DNA from: Faecousia sp.
GTDB lineage: Bacteria > Bacillota > Clostridia > Oscillospirales > Oscillospiraceae
DNA length: 54,864 nt
Reading direction: 5' to 3'
Assembly: GCA_029257335.1 (NCBI GenBank)
Contig: JARIBV010000043.1
Coordinates: 1-54,864, forward strand
Below are positions 24,888-35,863 of this stretch, one piece after another (position 1 is the stretch's first letter; each line of letters starts with the position of its first letter). The position numbers and the translations under genes were made by a program. Below the pieces are notes generated by a model. That model saw nothing but the letters and a program-made list of their open reading frames with translations, was not told where the DNA came from and did no database searches.

Positions 24888-25475
24888 TTATCTCTTTTCG
24901 CAGGCACGAAGGATCCAGGAAAGCAGCTCCTCTCTTCCCGTCCGCTTTTCCGCGGAGAAGGGAAGCACCGGGCATTCGTCAGTCAGCTCCAAATCCAGAC
25001 GGATCTGGTCCAGATTGCCCTGGATCTCGCTTTTTTTCACCTTGTCCAGCTTGTTGGCCACCACCACAAAGGGACAGCCGCTGTTTTTGAACCAATCGGC
25101 CATGGTGCAGTCGTTCATGGTGGGGTTATGCCGGGCATCCACAATGAGAATGCCCAGAGAAATTTCCGCCTCGTCAAAATAGCTCTCCATGAGTCTGCCC
25201 CAGCGCTCTTTCTCGGACCGGGACACCTTGGCATAGCCATAGCCCGGCAGGTCCACGAAATAGGCCCTGTCATCTACCTTAAAATAGTTGACATGGATGG
25301 TCTTTCCCGGGGATTCGCCCACTCGGGCGAAGTTCTTGCGCTGCAGCAGGCAGTTGATGACCGAGGACTTTCCCACATTGGACTTTCCCGCAAAGGCGAT
25401 CTGCGGAAGTCCGTCCCGGAAGAAGTCCTTTGGATTGGCTGCTGAGCGAATAAATTCTACTTTTTGCAGGTTCAT
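24888..25475 (-). CDS. engB: Ribosome-biogenesis GTPase EngB (YsxC)
   Basis: 195 residues. TRAFAC GTPase required for 50S subunit maturation. G1 is GKSNVGKS (about 30-37), then T in the switch (GKT), G3 DLPGYG (about 75-80) and G4 NKLD (about 131-134), with SAEK as G5. ATG 25473-25475 follows AGGAGGC. Eight nt after lon, the common lon-engB order in Firmicutes. Confidence 0.96.
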   Translation of the reverse strand: MNLQKVEFIRSAANPKDFFRDGLPQIAFAGKSNVGKSSVINCLLQRKNFARVGESPGKTIHVNYFKVDDRAYFVDLPGYGYAKVSRSEKERWGRLMESYFDEAEISLGILIVDARHNPTMNDCTMADWFKNSGCPFVVVANKLDKVKKSEIQGNLDQIRLDLELTDECPVLPFSAEKRTGREELLSWILRACEKR

Positions 25476-25483
25476 AATGCCTC

Positions 25484-27889
25484 CTACTGCTGAATGGCAG
25501 GCTGACGGGCCGGGGCCTCCTGCACCATGGCAGGGTCCAGGCTGACGGGTTTCGCCTCTTCGGACTTGGGCAGAAGGGCCACCTCCAGGACCTTGGACAC
25601 ATGATCCACAGAAATAAAGTTCAGTGCCTTGCGAACCGTCTGGTCGATCTCCTCCAGATCCCGGCGGTTGGCCTCGGGAATCAGGACCGTCTGAATGCCG
25701 TGGCGCAGAGCCGCCATGGTTTTTTCCTTCAGGCCCCCGATGGGCAGGACCCTGCCCCGGATGGAGATTTCTCCCGTCATGGCCACATCCCGGCGCACCG
25801 GCCGCTCCGTCAGCGCAGAGACCATGGCGGTGCACACCGTAATGCCTGCGGAGGGTCCGTCCTTGGGTACGGCTCCCTCGGGGAAATGGACATGGATGTC
25901 TCTGGTCTTATAGAAGTCCGGGGCGATCCCCAGATTTTGTGCCTGAGAGCGGATGTAGGTAAGGGCGGCGTGGACGGATTCTTTCATCACATCCCCTAGA
26001 TTTCCGGTGAGTTCCAGCTTGCCGCTGCCCTCCATCACATTGACCTCCACCTCCAGGGTCTCTCCTCCTACACTGGTCCAGGCCAGACCTGTCACCAGAC
26101 CCACGGGGTCAACCGCAGGAAGGGCATCGGGCAGGTACCGGCGAACCCCCAGATAATCCTCCAGATTGCCGCCGTTTACCGTGAGCTTTTTGGGTGTCTC
26201 CATTTCCACCAGCTTTTTGTCTGCCTTGCGGCACACGCTGCCCAGATGACGCTCCAAATTTCGGACGCCGGATTCTCTGGTATAGCAGGTTATGATCTCT
26301 CGAATGGCCTCGTCCGTGACCTTCAACTGAGATTTTTTGAGACCATGCTTCTTCATCTGCTTGGGCAGCAGATGGTCCTTTGCGATCATCAGCTTCTCTT
26401 CGTCGGTATAAGAGCCCAGCTCAATGACCTCCATCCGGTCCAGCAGCGGACGGGGGATGGTGTCAAGGGTATTGGCGGTGGTAATGAACATGCACTGACT
26501 CAGGTCGAAGGGAATCTCCACATAGTGATCCCGATAAGTGCTGTTCTGCTCCCCGTCCAACACTTCCAGCAGCGCAGAGGCGGGGTCTCCCCGGTGATCG
26601 GTGCCCATCTTGTCCACCTCATCCAGCAGCAGCAGGGGGTTTTTGGTCCCGGCCTGCATCATGGCGGTCATGATGCGGCCCGGCATGGCTCCCACATAGG
26701 TCTTCCGGTGCCCCCGGATCTCTGCCTCGTCATGGACGCCGCCCAGAGATATCCGTGCCATCTTCCGGTTCAGGCACCGGGCAATGGAATAGGCAATGGA
26801 GGTCTTGCCCACGCCGGGAGGGCCAACCAGACAGATGATCTGCCCGGGAAGCTCCGGCGCCATTTGCTTGACGGCCAGAATCTCCAGAATCCGCTCTTTC
26901 ACCTTTTCCAGGCCGAAATGGTCGTGGTCCAGAATCTTTCGGGCAGCCTGAATGTCCACACGCTCTTTGGTGGTCTGGTTCCAGGGCAGCTCCAGAACGG
27001 TATCCAGATAGTTTTGCAGTACTGCGCCTTCGGAAGAGCCAAAGGGCTGCTTACCCAGCCGTGCAATATCCTTGAGCAGCTTCTGCCGGGACTTCTCCTC
27101 CAGATGCAGCGCCTCCACCTTCTGGCGGTAGGCGTTCTGGTCGTCCTGCTCGTCCTCCTCCCCCAGCTCGCTGCGGATGGCCCGCAACTGCTCATGGAGG
27201 TAGTATTCTCTCTGGTTCTGGTCGATCCGCTCCTTGGTTTTTTCCTGGATCTCCAGCTCCAGCCGCAGGACCTCCAGCTCCCGCCGCAGGAGGATCACCG
27301 CCTGCTCCAGGCGGCTCACAGGGGCCAGAAGGCCCAGAAGCACCGCCTTTTTCCCGTATTCAAAGCCTACATGCTGCAAAATCGTGTCGGCAATGAATCC
27401 CGGCTCATGGGAGGCGATGAGACGAAGCTGCAGCTCCTGCGCCGGCTTCTGAATCAGCTCCAGATACTCGTCAAACCGGACCACCGCCTCCCGCATGAGG
27501 GCTTCGCATCTGGCCGAGACGGTCTCCACCTGGCGCTCCGGCAGCATCTCCACCCGGCCCACAAGGCATGGCTCCGTCTGGTTCAGCTGAATCAGCTTGG
27601 CACGGTACTCGCCTTCCACCAGAATCCGGGAAAGGTTCTCCTTTACCCGGAGGATCTGCTTGATTTTGGTCACTACACCCACGCTGTAGAGCTGCTTTTC
27701 CGTGGGGTCGTCGTCTTCAATATTCTTTTGTGCCACAAGGAAGATCCGCTGATCCGCCTTCATGGCCATCTCCAGGGCTTTGATGGATTTCTCCCGGCCC
27801 ACATCAAAATGGAGCATCTGCTTGGGGAATACCACAAGGCCCCGCAGCGCCATAATCGGCATACGCTCCGAAACAATGATTTCATCCAT
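25484..27889 (-). CDS. lon: ATP-dependent Lon protease (LonA)
   Basis: 801 residues, typical LonA length. N-terminal substrate-binding domain (about 1-300, with coiled coil), AAA+ module with Walker A GPPGVGKT (356-363) and Walker [11 protein letters not shown], and the S16 protease domain with Ser680 (PKDGPSAG) and Lys721 (GGLKEK). It degrades misfolded and regulatory proteins. ATG 27887-27889 follows AAAGGAG. The last about 30 residues are an Ala/Pro/Gln-rich tail. The gene follows a terminator, so it has its own promoter, which I could not place with confidence. Confidence 0.97.
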   Translation of the reverse strand: MDEIIVSERMPIMALRGLVVFPKQMLHFDVGREKSIKALEMAMKADQRIFLVAQKNIEDDDPTEKQLYSVGVVTKIKQILRVKENLSRILVEGEYRAKLIQLNQTEPCLVGRVEMLPERQVETVSARCEALMREAVVRFDEYLELIQKPAQELQLRLIASHEPGFIADTILQHVGFEYGKKAVLLGLLAPVSRLEQAVILLRRELEVLRLELEIQEKTKERIDQNQREYYLHEQLRAIRSELGEEDEQDDQNAYRQKVEALHLEEKSRQKLLKDIARLGKQPFGSSEGAVLQNYLDTVLELPWNQTTKERVDIQAARKILDHDHFGLEKVKERILEILAVKQMAPELPGQIICLVGPPGVGKTSIAYSIARCLNRKMARISLGGVHDEAEIRGHRKTYVGAMPGRIMTAMMQAGTKNPLLLLDEVDKMGTDHRGDPASALLEVLDGEQNSTYRDHYVEIPFDLSQCMFITTANTLDTIPRPLLDRMEVIELGSYTDEEKLMIAKDHLLPKQMKKHGLKKSQLKVTDEAIREIITCYTRESGVRNLERHLGSVCRKADKKLVEMETPKKLTVNGGNLEDYLGVRRYLPDALPAVDPVGLVTGLAWTSVGGETLEVEVNVMEGSGKLELTGNLGDVMKESVHAALTYIRSQAQNLGIAPDFYKTRDIHVHFPEGAVPKDGPSAGITVCTAMVSALTERPVRRDVAMTGEISIRGRVLPIGGLKEKTMAALRHGIQTVLIPEANRRDLEEIDQTVRKALNFISVDHVSKVLEVALLPKSEEAKPVSLDPAMVQEAPARQPAIQQ

Positions 27890-27954
27890 AGGAACGCTCC
27901 TTTGCAGTATTTTGGTAAAAACACAGTGGTCTTCTATCAAAAAACTGCTGTAAA

Positions 27955-27998
27955 TTGAAAATACGGAGGCACCGCAGCCCAATGCCGCAGTGCCCCCG
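27955..27998 (-). terminator. Terminator after clpX
   Basis: 14-bp stem with three G-T wobbles (CCGCAGTGCCCCCG at 27985-27998 with CGGAGGCACCGCAG at 27964-27977, plus-strand reading), 7-nt loop, then TATTTTC on the minus strand. Confidence 0.75.
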
Positions 27999-28018
27999 CT
28001 TACAACAATGTTTCCCTC

Positions 28019-29287
28019 TTATGCCCCGGTTTTCACACGGGTCTTCGGTCTGGGATTTGCCTCGTCACGCACGATCTCGGGGGCCCCGCCATTGGCGCAG
28101 TCAGCCGTAATTACGACCTTCTGGATCGTGAGATCAGAGGGGATCTCAAACATAATGTGAATCATGATCTCTTCCATGACCGCCCGCAGACCACGGGCGC
28201 CGATCCGGCGGTCCACCGCCTTCTGGGCAATGACCTGCAGGGCATCTTCCGTGATGTCCAGCTCTACATGGTCCAGCTCCAGAAGCTTCTTATACTGCCG
28301 GGTCAGAGCATTTCTAGGCTCCGTCAGAATCCGGACCAGATCATCCTTGGTGAGGCTGTTGAGGGTGGTAATCACCGGCAGACGGCCCACCAGCTCGGGG
28401 ATGATGCCGAATTTCAGCAGGTCATGGGGCTGCACCTGGGCAAAGAGCTTGCCCACATCCCGATCTACCTTTCCCTGCACGGGGGCATCAAAGCCAATGG
28501 CAGAGCGGGCGGTACGGTTCTCGATGATCTTGTCCAGACCGTCAAAGGCACCGCCGCAGATAAACAGGATATTGGAGGTGTTGATCTGAATCATTTCCTG
28601 CTGGGGGTGCTTGCGTCCGCCCTGAGGCGGAACGGAGGCCACGGTGCCTTCCACGATTTTCAGGAGGGCCTGCTGGACACCTTCGCCGGAAACATCCCGG
28701 GTGATGGAGGTATTTTCGCTCTTTCTTGCGATTTTGTCCATCTCGTCAATGTAGATGATGCCCCGTTCTGCCAGGTCCATGTCGAAATCTGCCGCCTGCA
28801 TCAGACGCAGGAGGATGTTTTCCACATCGTCACCCACATAACCGGCTTCGGTGAGGGTGGTGGCATCGGCAATGGCGAAGGGGACATTGAGGATCTTCGC
28901 CAGGGTCTGGGCAAAGAGGGTCTTGCCGCTGCCCGTGGGGCCAATGAGCAAAATATTACTCTTTTGCAGCTCTACATCGGAATCCGCTCCGAAATAGACC
29001 CGCTTATAGTGGTTATACACTGCCACGGCCATGGCCATTTTTGCCTGGTCCTGGCCGACAATGTATCCGTCCATGAAGTTCTTAATCTCCATGGGGGTGG
29101 GCAATGTCTCGGGTACCCGGATGTTGCCCGTGGGGGCCTGGGGCGTTTCGTCCAGCAGAAGGCTGCTGCATACCTGCACGCATTCGCTGCAGATATACAC
29201 GCCCGGGCCGGAGATCATGCGCTCCACCTGAGTCTCCCGCTTCCCGCAGAAGGAACAGCGAATGCCCTGTTCATCACGTTTTGCCAT
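28019..29287 (-). CDS. clpX: ATP-dependent Clp protease ATP-binding subunit ClpX
   Basis: 422 residues. Zinc-binding domain with four cysteines (Cys11, Cys14, Cys33, Cys36), AAA+ domain with Walker A GPTGSGKT (about 115-122), Walker [11 protein letters not shown], sensor region and [11 protein letters not shown]. It unfolds tagged substrates and feeds them into ClpP. The gene follows clpP by 21 nt, with GGAGG before the ATG, so the two are cotranscribed. Confidence 0.97.
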   Translation of the reverse strand: MAKRDEQGIRCSFCGKRETQVERMISGPGVYICSECVQVCSSLLLDETPQAPTGNIRVPETLPTPMEIKNFMDGYIVGQDQAKMAMAVAVYNHYKRVYFGADSDVELQKSNILLIGPTGSGKTLFAQTLAKILNVPFAIADATTLTEAGYVGDDVENILLRLMQAADFDMDLAERGIIYIDEMDKIARKSENTSITRDVSGEGVQQALLKIVEGTVASVPPQGGRKHPQQEMIQINTSNILFICGGAFDGLDKIIENRTARSAIGFDAPVQGKVDRDVGKLFAQVQPHDLLKFGIIPELVGRLPVITTLNSLTKDDLVRILTEPRNALTRQYKKLLELDHVELDITEDALQVIAQKAVDRRIGARGLRAVMEEIMIHIMFEIPSDLTIQKVVITADCANGGAPEIVRDEANPRPKTRVKTGA

Positions 29288-29308
29288 CTAGTCGAATCCT
29301 CCGAATCT

Positions 29309-29890
29309 TTAGCGATTGGTGATGACCTTATCAATGATGCCGTAGTCCATGGCCTCCTGTGCAGACATGAAGTTGTCACGCTCGCAGTCGGCGGTGACCG
29401 TCTCCACATCCTTTCCGGTACGCTCTGCCAGAATGCCGTTCATACGCTTCTTGATGGTCTCCAGCCGCTTCAGGTGCAGTGCCATGTCCGTGATCTGACC
29501 CTGGGTTCCTGCGGAGGGCTGATGGATCATGATTTCTGCATTGGGCAGCGCCATGCGCTTGCCCTTGGTACCGGCAGCCAGAAGGAAGGCGCCCATAGAG
29601 GCGGCCATACCCACACAGATGGTAGCCACATCACACTTCACATACTGCATGGTGTCATAGATGGCCATGCCGGCTGTGACGCTGCCGCCGGGGCTGTTGA
29701 TATAAAACTGAATGTCCTTGTCGGGGTCCTGGGATTCCAGGTACAGCAGCTGGGCCACCACCAGACTTGCGGTGGCGTCGTTGACCTCCTCCGACAGGAA
29801 AATAATGCGGTCATTGAGCAGACGGGAAAAAATATCGTAGCTGCGCTCTCCGCGGCTGGTCTGCTCTACTACATAGGGAATAAAACTCAT
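29309..29890 (-). CDS. clpP: ATP-dependent Clp protease proteolytic subunit ClpP
   Basis: 193 residues, with the catalytic triad Ser98 (GMAASMG), His123 (MIHQPS) and Asp172. The NSPGGSV oxyanion-region motif is at about residues 65-71. Forms the tetradecameric protease chamber served by ClpX. No promoter or CtsR-type operator is evident in the 53-nt gap after tig, so tig-clpP-clpX is likely one transcript. Confidence 0.97.
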   Translation of the reverse strand: MSFIPYVVEQTSRGERSYDIFSRLLNDRIIFLSEEVNDATASLVVAQLLYLESQDPDKDIQFYINSPGGSVTAGMAIYDTMQYVKCDVATICVGMAASMGAFLLAAGTKGKRMALPNAEIMIHQPSAGTQGQITDMALHLKRLETIKKRMNGILAERTGKDVETVTADCERDNFMSAQEAMDYGIIDKVITNR

Positions 29891-29943
29891 GGCGTAAATC
29901 TCCTTTCCGGGGTTTGAGACATTGTAACCAGGAAAGAGGCAGA

Positions 29944-31242
29944 TTATTCCTCCGTCTTGGCAGCAGGAGCAACAGCCACGGCAGATTCGGTAATGACCTT
30001 CACTGCCTTACGGCTCAGCAGGTCCTGCTCCATGGACTCGTTGGTAACAAAGGACTTGACCTTCTCCAGCTCCATCTTGTAAGCATCGGCCAGAGCCTGC
30101 AGCTCGGCTTCCACTTCCTCGGCGGTCACGGTGAGCTTCTCGTCCTTGACGATCTGGTCCAGGGTCACATTGATCTTAGCCTGCTTCTCGGCAGCGGGAC
30201 GCAGAGCGTTTCTCATGGTGTTGATGTCGCCGCCCATCATCTTGGCGTACTGCTCCATGGAAATGCCGCTGTTCTGCAGCTGGAAGGCAAAGTTGTTCAT
30301 CTGGCGGTCCAGCTCCTCGGCGATCATGGCCTCGGGCATGTCCACGGTGGTGTTCTCGGCAGCCTTCTCCACGGCAGCGTTGGCGAAAGCGTTCTCAACG
30401 GACTTGGTGCGCTCCTCGGTCATCTTGGCGCGCACATCGGCTCTCAGCTCCTCCAGGGTCTCGAACTCGGAGACATCCTTGGCAAACTCGTCATCCTTGG
30501 CAGGAACGATCTGCACGGTGACCTTGTTGACCTTCACATGGAACACAACAGGCTTGCCTGCCAGCTCCTTTGCGTGGTAGTCCTCGGGGAAGGAAACATT
30601 GATGTCCTTCTCTTCGCCGGCGCTCATGCCCACCACCTGCTCTTCAAAGCCGGGGATGAAGGAGCCGGAGCCCAGAACCAGGTCAAAGTTCTCGCCCTTG
30701 CCGCCATCGAATGCAACGCCGTTGTCAAAGCCCTCGAAGTCGATGTTTGCGGTGTCGCCGTTCTCGGCAGCACGCTCCACGGTCTCGGTGCTGGCAACAT
30801 TCTGAGCCATGCGATCCAGCTCGGCTTCCACCATCTCATCGGTGACGGAAACTTCCACCTTCTCCACTTCCAGGCCCTTGTACTGGCCCAGGGTGACCTC
30901 GGGGTACAGCTCGGTCTCCAGAACGATCTCGGCAGAGCCGTCGTCATGGATGTCCAGCTTGGTGAGGCTGGGCTGACCCACTGCCTTCAGCTCCTGCTCC
31001 ACAACAGCAGCCTTGTAGATCTCGGGGAAGATCTCTTCCAGGCCATCTTCAAAAAACACATGGGCGCCGTAGATGGACTCGATCAGCTTACGGGGAGCCT
31101 TGCCCTTACGGAAGCCGGGCAGCTGGATATCCTTGCGGGCCTTCAGGTAAGCCTGATTGGCACCCTTGTCCATGAGCTCGCTCTCGATCTCAACGGTGAT
31201 CTTGGCCTTGGCGCCCATCTTTTCAATGTTCTTAACGTTCAT
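29944..31242 (-). CDS. tig: Trigger factor (ribosome-associated chaperone)
   Basis: 432 residues, standard length. N-terminal ribosome-binding domain with the [13 protein letters not shown] signature (about 43-55), a central FKBP-like prolyl isomerase domain (about 155-240), and a long Ala/Glu-rich helical C-terminal chaperone domain. It shields nascent chains at the tunnel exit. Leads the tig-clpP-clpX set. Confidence 0.97.
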   Translation of the reverse strand: MNVKNIEKMGAKAKITVEIESELMDKGANQAYLKARKDIQLPGFRKGKAPRKLIESIYGAHVFFEDGLEEIFPEIYKAAVVEQELKAVGQPSLTKLDIHDDGSAEIVLETELYPEVTLGQYKGLEVEKVEVSVTDEMVEAELDRMAQNVASTETVERAAENGDTANIDFEGFDNGVAFDGGKGENFDLVLGSGSFIPGFEEQVVGMSAGEEKDINVSFPEDYHAKELAGKPVVFHVKVNKVTVQIVPAKDDEFAKDVSEFETLEELRADVRAKMTEERTKSVENAFANAAVEKAAENTTVDMPEAMIAEELDRQMNNFAFQLQNSGISMEQYAKMMGGDINTMRNALRPAAEKQAKINVTLDQIVKDEKLTVTAEEVEAELQALADAYKMELEKVKSFVTNESMEQDLLSRKAVKVITESAVAVAPAAKTEE

Positions 31243-31266
31243 GTTGTGTTATCCTCCTATATGGTC

Positions 31267-31281
31267 GGCCGCTTTGCGGCC
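31267..31281 (-). other. Small GC hairpin in tig leader
   Basis: GGCCGC-TTT-GCGGCC, a 6-bp perfect stem, lies between the promoter and the tig ribosome-binding site. There is no T-run. It may stabilise the leader. Confidence 0.4.
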
Positions 31282-31334
31282 CTCCAGTTTACTAATTTGG
31301 CAGACCATGGGCCTGCGCTATAGGTATCCGCTTT

Positions 31335-31363
31335 ATTCTAGCAAATATCAACCCGATTGTCCA
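31335..31363 (-). promoter_or_regulatory. Promoter of tig-clpP-clpX
   Basis: Minus-strand -35 TGGACA (31363-31358), 17-bp spacer, -10 TAGAAT (31340-31335). Confidence 0.75.
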
Positions 31364-31371
31364 CCATTTTC

Positions 31372-32070
31372 TTACATTTCTTTCCCGAAAATCTTCACAG
31401 GGCGGAAATCCACATAGTCCGCCGCCACCAGATGGAAGTCTACATTGTCCCAGAGTCCCTCCATGGCCAGCTTGTGGCTGTCTGCGTGGAGGTGCCCGTA
31501 GTAGCAGGCACGGACCTCATATTTTGCCAGCAGATCCAGAATTTCCTGGCAGGTATAGCCCCGGTATCTGGGGGGGTAGTGCAGAAAGCAGAGCTTGCGC
31601 CGGTCCCCTGCCGCCTGCAAGGAGGTCTCCAGCCGCAGAAGCTCCCGGCGAAATACCTTTTCGTCGTGCTGGCCGCTGCGCTCCTCTTCAAAGAACCATC
31701 CACGGGTCCCGCAGATGGCGTAATCCTCATAAAAATAGCAGTTATTATTGAGAACATACAGGTTCTCAAAGCCGTTTTCTTCACAGAAGCGGTAGAATTT
31801 GGAAGCGGTGGTCCACCAGTAGTCGTGGTTCCCCTTGAGGATGATCTTCCGTCCGGGGATCCGGGAAATCCAGGCAAAGTCCTCCTTTGCCCCCTTCAGA
31901 TCCATGGCCCAGCTCAGATCCCCCACCAAGACCGTGGTGTCCTCCGGCCGGATCTGCTCCATTCCCCGCTCCAGTTTTTCCATATAGCCCACCCACTTTC
32001 CTCCGAAAATGTCCATGGGCTTCTGCGCACCTAAGCTGAGGTGCAGATCTCCGATTGCATATAGTGCCAT
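31372..32070 (-). CDS. Calcineurin-like metallophosphoesterase
   Basis: 232 residues. Motifs GDLHLS (Asp8, His10), GDLSWAMD, GNHDYWW, H in FLHYPP and GHLHADSH form a dinuclear metal site. No signal peptide or membrane segment. Substrate unknown. GGAG precedes the ATG. It follows the threonine-synthase-like gene by 48 nt. Confidence 0.85.
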   Translation of the reverse strand: MALYAIGDLHLSLGAQKPMDIFGGKWVGYMEKLERGMEQIRPEDTTVLVGDLSWAMDLKGAKEDFAWISRIPGRKIILKGNHDYWWTTASKFYRFCEENGFENLYVLNNNCYFYEDYAICGTRGWFFEEERSGQHDEKVFRRELLRLETSLQAAGDRRKLCFLHYPPRYRGYTCQEILDLLAKYEVRACYYGHLHADSHKLAMEGLWDNVDFHLVAADYVDFRPVKIFGKEM

Positions 32071-32118
32071 GTATTCTCCATTCTATCTTTTGAGACCCGA
32101 AGATCTCTGCCGTTCCCG

Positions 32119-33081
32119 TTACGACCCCGCAGGGCTTTGTTCCCCCAAAATCAGGGTCGGAGCGCTTTCTCCTCCCAGAGAACGATAGTCCATAAGGCCT
32201 CCATAGACCAGGGCCGTGTAGGGGCTCAGAAGGCAGTGTTCCGTTTCGTACAGCCCCGCCGCCAGGGTCTGGGCCCGCCGGGCCCCTGCCACGCTGATAT
32301 AAAATCCCTGCCGCAGACAAGCCGTTTCCTCCTCGGTCAGGAAGAAGCTTCTTCTGCGGCTCTTTGCCAGATCATACCGCCGCAAGGTCTCTCTTCCCAG
32401 GGTGTGGACCATCAGCCGCCGAAGATTTTCCGGAATGACCACATCGAAAAGAGGCAGCTGCGTGTGGATCAATGTATCGTCCAGCCGGACCTCTCCCCGA
32501 TGGAACAGATCCCAGAGCTTGGAGTTTTCATTGCACACGCACACCACGCTGCCCAGAGGAAGGCCCATTTTTCCCGCATACCAGCAGGCCGTGGGAAGCG
32601 TGAACTCCCCCGCTCCCATGGCAAGGCTCAGGTCCTGCCCGGGACAGAGCCATTCTCTCTGACAAAGGGCTCCATAGAGACCGAAGAGCACCGCCGTTCC
32701 CACCGCCACCCGGGGCCAGGCCCAGGGCTGTGTCAGTTGGCAGCCCATCTGCTGGCACAGGATCTGCACGACCCCTTCATAACTTCCGCTGACCGGCTCC
32801 CACAAAGAGGCGATGCAGCTTTTATGTCCCGCCTCCTGAAACTGAGGCTCCGGCAGGATCCTGCCGAGAAACCATCCGTCCAGAGAAACAGGGAAAAACC
32901 GGCTCAGGACCCTGCTCACCCGGTCCCAATAGGGAAGCTTCATAAGCTCCGCCAGCTCCCGGTCTGCATACCGGGGCAGCACCATGGGGATAAATAATCC
33001 CCCGTCCTCCGCCGCTGCATGCTGCAAGGTGGACTGGGCCGTATAGCTCCCCGCCTCAGACGCCGTGGTTACATAGAGCAT
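32119..33081 (-). CDS. Threonine-synthase-like protein lacking PLP lysine (probable pseudoenzyme)
   Basis: 320 residues, against 450-500 for ThrC. The N-terminus (AEDGGLFIPMVLP) matches the ThrC APDGGLYVP start. Where ThrC has the PLP-binding FHGPTLAFKD, this protein has WEPVSGSYEG, so the catalytic Lys is replaced by Glu102. About 100 residues, including the phosphate-binding SGDTGSA loop, are absent. Similarity resumes at WAWPRVAVGTAVLF (ThrC NWAR region), then GAGEF (ThrC TGNFGD), YAGKMGLPLG, CNENSKL and VVIPENLRRLM. The reading frame is intact with good codon use, so it is probably expressed but not catalytic. It overlaps the dipeptidase gene by 13 nt. Confidence 0.75.
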   Translation of the reverse strand: MLYVTTASEAGSYTAQSTLQHAAAEDGGLFIPMVLPRYADRELAELMKLPYWDRVSRVLSRFFPVSLDGWFLGRILPEPQFQEAGHKSCIASLWEPVSGSYEGVVQILCQQMGCQLTQPWAWPRVAVGTAVLFGLYGALCQREWLCPGQDLSLAMGAGEFTLPTACWYAGKMGLPLGSVVCVCNENSKLWDLFHRGEVRLDDTLIHTQLPLFDVVIPENLRRLMVHTLGRETLRRYDLAKSRRRSFFLTEEETACLRQGFYISVAGARRAQTLAAGLYETEHCLLSPYTALVYGGLMDYRSLGGESAPTLILGEQSPAGS

Positions 33082-34016
33082 AAGCCAAACATCCTTACGG
33101 CATTGTTCCAGAACAGATCCTCTATGATGTCTTTGTCTGCGCCGTGTCCCAGAAGGGCCTGGGCCACCTTGGACCAGCAGTCGATGCCGGTGATGCCCCG
33201 GGGCAGGCTGTCTACGCCGTCAAAGTCGCCGCCCAGGGCAATGTGCCGTTCTCCTCCCAGCTCCAGGAAATGAAGGATGTGGCGGCAGATGGTCTCCACA
33301 TCCACGGTCCCCTCTCCCAGGAATGCCGGGCACAGGTTGATTCCCGCCACGCCGCCGGTCTCGCAGATGGCCTTGAACATCTCATCGGTGAGGTTTCTGC
33401 TCACGGGGCACACCGTCCGGCTGTTGGAATGGCTGGCAGAGACGGGGCCCTGGGCAAGGTCCAGCATCTGCCAGAAGGCCTTGTCACTGAGGTGGCTCAC
33501 ATCCAGCGCCATGCCGTAGTGCTCCGCCCGGCGGATGTACTCTTTCCCCCGGGCCGTAAGTCCCCCGCCTGTTTTGTGAGAGCCTGCCAGAGGGTTCTCT
33601 TCGTTCCAGGTCAGGGTGGTCATGCGAAAGCCCAGATCTGCCAATTCTTCCAGGCGCCCCGGGTCAAAGCCGATGCCCGCAGGGCCTTCCAAAGACAAAA
33701 TGGCCGCAATTTTCCCCTCTGCCGTAATGGTTTTCACATCCTCCATGGTCCTGGCCTGGGCAATCTGCCCTCTGTTTTCTTCCAGTTCCTTCAGGAGGTT
33801 GGAAAGCATGGCATCAAAATAGGTCTCCGGGCTGTGGGGGCCCATGTTGGGGGTGGTAAAAAGAGCGAAGAGCTGGCAGTACTTCTGAAAGGTTTTTCCC
33901 CGCTCCAGGTCCACATGGCCCGGTCTCTTTGCCAGATGGGTCTCAGGCCGGCAGGTCTCTTCGCTCAGCATGGCAAGAGCGGTATCACAATGTAAATCAA
34001 ATACTGGTACATTCAT
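33069..34016 (-). CDS. Membrane dipeptidase (M19, renal-dipeptidase family)
   Basis: 315 residues. Zinc-ligand motif DLHCDT at residues 7-12 (His9, Asp11), Glu in LSLEGPAG, His residues in DVSHLS and SASHSNSR, and GGDFDGV near the C-terminus. Family members hydrolyse dipeptides, including some with D-residues. No signal peptide. Overlaps yraN by 4 nt. Confidence 0.93.
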   Translation of the reverse strand: MNVPVFDLHCDTALAMLSEETCRPETHLAKRPGHVDLERGKTFQKYCQLFALFTTPNMGPHSPETYFDAMLSNLLKELEENRGQIAQARTMEDVKTITAEGKIAAILSLEGPAGIGFDPGRLEELADLGFRMTTLTWNEENPLAGSHKTGGGLTARGKEYIRRAEHYGMALDVSHLSDKAFWQMLDLAQGPVSASHSNSRTVCPVSRNLTDEMFKAICETGGVAGINLCPAFLGEGTVDVETICRHILHFLELGGERHIALGGDFDGVDSLPRGITGIDCWSKVAQALLGHGADKDIIEDLFWNNAVRMFGLCSM

Positions 34017-34378
34017 TGAAACGCATCCTCCAAATGGTGAATTTCCGGTTTCCTGGTTTCCAGCCCCTGGGGGGCGTAAATCTCGATCACATCAAATCTC
34101 GGCTGCTTTTCCACGGGATTCAGGCTCAGCCACAGCTGGGCCGTGGTGCGGAGTCTGTCCTGCTTTTTCCGGTCAACGAACTCCATGGCGGCGGCAAATC
34201 GGTCTGATTTGCGCAGCTTCACTTCCACAAACGCAACAAACTTCCGATTTTCCGCAATGAGGTCGATCTCCCCGTATCGGCACCGATAATTGCAGGCAAT
34301 CAGGCGATAGCCTTTTTTTCGCAGGTACTGAGCCGCCAGCTGCTCTCCCCAGGCTCCGGTGAGATTACTTCCGGGCAT
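34013..34378 (-). CDS. YraN-family (UPF0102) endonuclease-like protein
   Basis: 121 residues. A Holliday-junction-resolvase-like fold is predicted for this family, with GEIDLIA (about 36-42) and FVEVKLRK (about 50-57) carrying the nuclease-like Asp/Glu-x-Lys residues. Overlaps rnhB by 14 nt, a common Firmicute neighbour. Biological role unsettled. Confidence 0.93.
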   Translation of the reverse strand: MPGSNLTGAWGEQLAAQYLRKKGYRLIACNYRCRYGEIDLIAENRKFVAFVEVKLRKSDRFAAAMEFVDRKKQDRLRTTAQLWLSLNPVEKQPRFDVIEIYAPQGLETRKPEIHHLEDAFQ

Positions 34379-34991
34379 AGAACTTTTTCAGGAAGCTTTT
34401 TCGATGGGCTGGGCACGGCCCGAATTCCTCCAGGGCCCCATAGTGCCGCTTGGTGCCGTAGCCCTTGTGCACCTCAAACCCATACTGGGGATATTCCTCC
34501 CCCAGGCGCACCATAACGGCGTCACGGCTCACCTTGGCCAGGATGGAGGCGGCTGCAATGCTGGCGCTGCGGCTGTCTCCCTTGACGATCAGCTCGGTGG
34601 GAACATCCAGACCGGGGTCCCGGTTCCCGTCCACCAAAGCCTGCTCCGGCGTTTGGGAAAGGCCCTCCACGGCCCGATGCATGGCCCGATAGGTGGCCTG
34701 CAAAATATTGATTTCGTCGATTTCCTCCTCCGTGGCATAGGCCACGCAATAAGCCAGTGCACATTCCCGAATCTGATCAAACAGCTCCAGCCGCTTCTTT
34801 TCCGTGAGCTTTTTGGAGTCGTTGAGGCCGGGCAGCACCCGGTCGATCTCCAGGTCTCGGGGCAGGATCACCGCCGCGGCGCATACCGGCCCGGCCAGAG
34901 GGCCGCGGCCCGCCTCGTCCACGCCGCACACCAGGGTCTTTCCTTCCTCCCAATAGGGTCTTTCATAGGCAAACAGATCCACCTGACTCAT
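34365..34991 (-). CDS. rnhB: Ribonuclease HII
   Basis: 208 residues. Removes ribonucleotides from DNA and RNA-DNA hybrids. Signature [13 protein letters not shown] with metal ligands Asp25 and Glu26, the acidic residue in VDGNRDPG, and a C-terminal [13 protein letters not shown] block. Overlaps rbgA by 4 nt. Confidence 0.97.
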   Translation of the reverse strand: MSQVDLFAYERPYWEEGKTLVCGVDEAGRGPLAGPVCAAAVILPRDLEIDRVLPGLNDSKKLTEKKRLELFDQIRECALAYCVAYATEEEIDEINILQATYRAMHRAVEGLSQTPEQALVDGNRDPGLDVPTELIVKGDSRSASIAAASILAKVSRDAVMVRLGEEYPQYGFEVHKGYGTKRHYGALEEFGPCPAHRKSFLKKFYARK

Positions 34992-35854
34992 TCCTCTCCC
35001 TCCGGCATTTCCAGTGTAAAACGGCCCAGCTTGTTGTTGCGGTATTCCTCCAGCAGGACCCGGGCCATGCGCTCCGTGTCAATTTCTCCTCTGGAAAGGA
35101 GGAAGCCTCGTTTCTTGCCCGCAGCCTCCAGAAGCTCATAGCCGGGGGTCTGGGCAGGCAGATCCCCGATCTTGTAGCGCTCCTGAATGGCCTCCGGGTA
35201 CCGGGTCCAAAGCATTTCCATCAGATGCATTGCCAAGGTCTCCACATCCAGGATATCGTCCTTGACGGCTCCCGTATAGGCCAGACGCATTCCCACTTCC
35301 TTGTCCTCGAACTTGGGCCACAGGATGCCGGGGGTGTCCAGCAGAAGCAGACCGTCATTCACCGTGACCCACTGCTTGCCCCGGGTGACACCGGGGCGGT
35401 TCTCCGCCTTGGCGCCCTTTCTGCCGGAAATCTGATTGATAAAGGTGGATTTTCCCACATTGGGGATGCCCACCACCATGATTTTCAGGGGCCGGTTTTG
35501 TCCCTTTGCGGCATATCTCTCGATTTTCTCCCGGAGGAGCTCCCGCAGGGCCGGGACAAACTGGTTGATGCCCTTTCTGCTCTTGCAGTCCATGGCAGCC
35601 ACCGCCAGACCCGCCTTTCTGAAATGCTCGCTCCAGACCTTCACCGCATTGGGGTCTGCCATGTCCATCCGGTTCAGAATGACCATCCGGGGCTTATTGC
35701 CGCAGATGGAGGCAATATCCGGGTTCCGGCTGGAAACGGGGATCCGGGCATCCAGGATTTCACACACCGCATCCACCAGCTTGAGGTCCTGCTCCATCTG
35801 GCGGCGGGTCTTTGTCATATGTCCGGGATACCACTGAATGTTTAATTCGTCCAT
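34988..35854 (-). CDS. rbgA: Ribosome-biogenesis GTPase RbgA (YlqF)
   Basis: 288 residues. Circularly permuted GTPase needed for a late step of 50S assembly. G4 NRMD (about 57-60) comes before G1 GIPNVGKST (about 129-137) and G3 DTPG. The N-terminus WYPGHM is a family hallmark. 9 nt downstream of lepB. Confidence 0.96.
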   Translation of the reverse strand: MDELNIQWYPGHMTKTRRQMEQDLKLVDAVCEILDARIPVSSRNPDIASICGNKPRMVILNRMDMADPNAVKVWSEHFRKAGLAVAAMDCKSRKGINQFVPALRELLREKIERYAAKGQNRPLKIMVVGIPNVGKSTFINQISGRKGAKAENRPGVTRGKQWVTVNDGLLLLDTPGILWPKFEDKEVGMRLAYTGAVKDDILDVETLAMHLMEMLWTRYPEAIQERYKIGDLPAQTPGYELLEAAGKKRGFLLSRGEIDTERMARVLLEEYRNNKLGRFTLEMPEGEE

Positions 35855-35863
35855 GGGTCCTCC

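Noticed and set aside
26246..29917. Long plus-strand open frames (570 and 586 codons) opposite lon and clpX-clpP
   Set aside because: Shadows of highly biased coding sequence; the minus-strand proteins are unmistakable.
29914..31323. 469-codon plus-strand open frame opposite tig
   Set aside because: Leu/His-rich antisense translation of trigger factor with no start signal.
32119..33081. Threonine-synthase-like gene as a decayed pseudogene
   Set aside because: The frame is open over 320 codons with no internal stop, ends of the ThrC pattern are kept, and it is translationally coupled to its neighbour; a maintained non-catalytic protein fits better.
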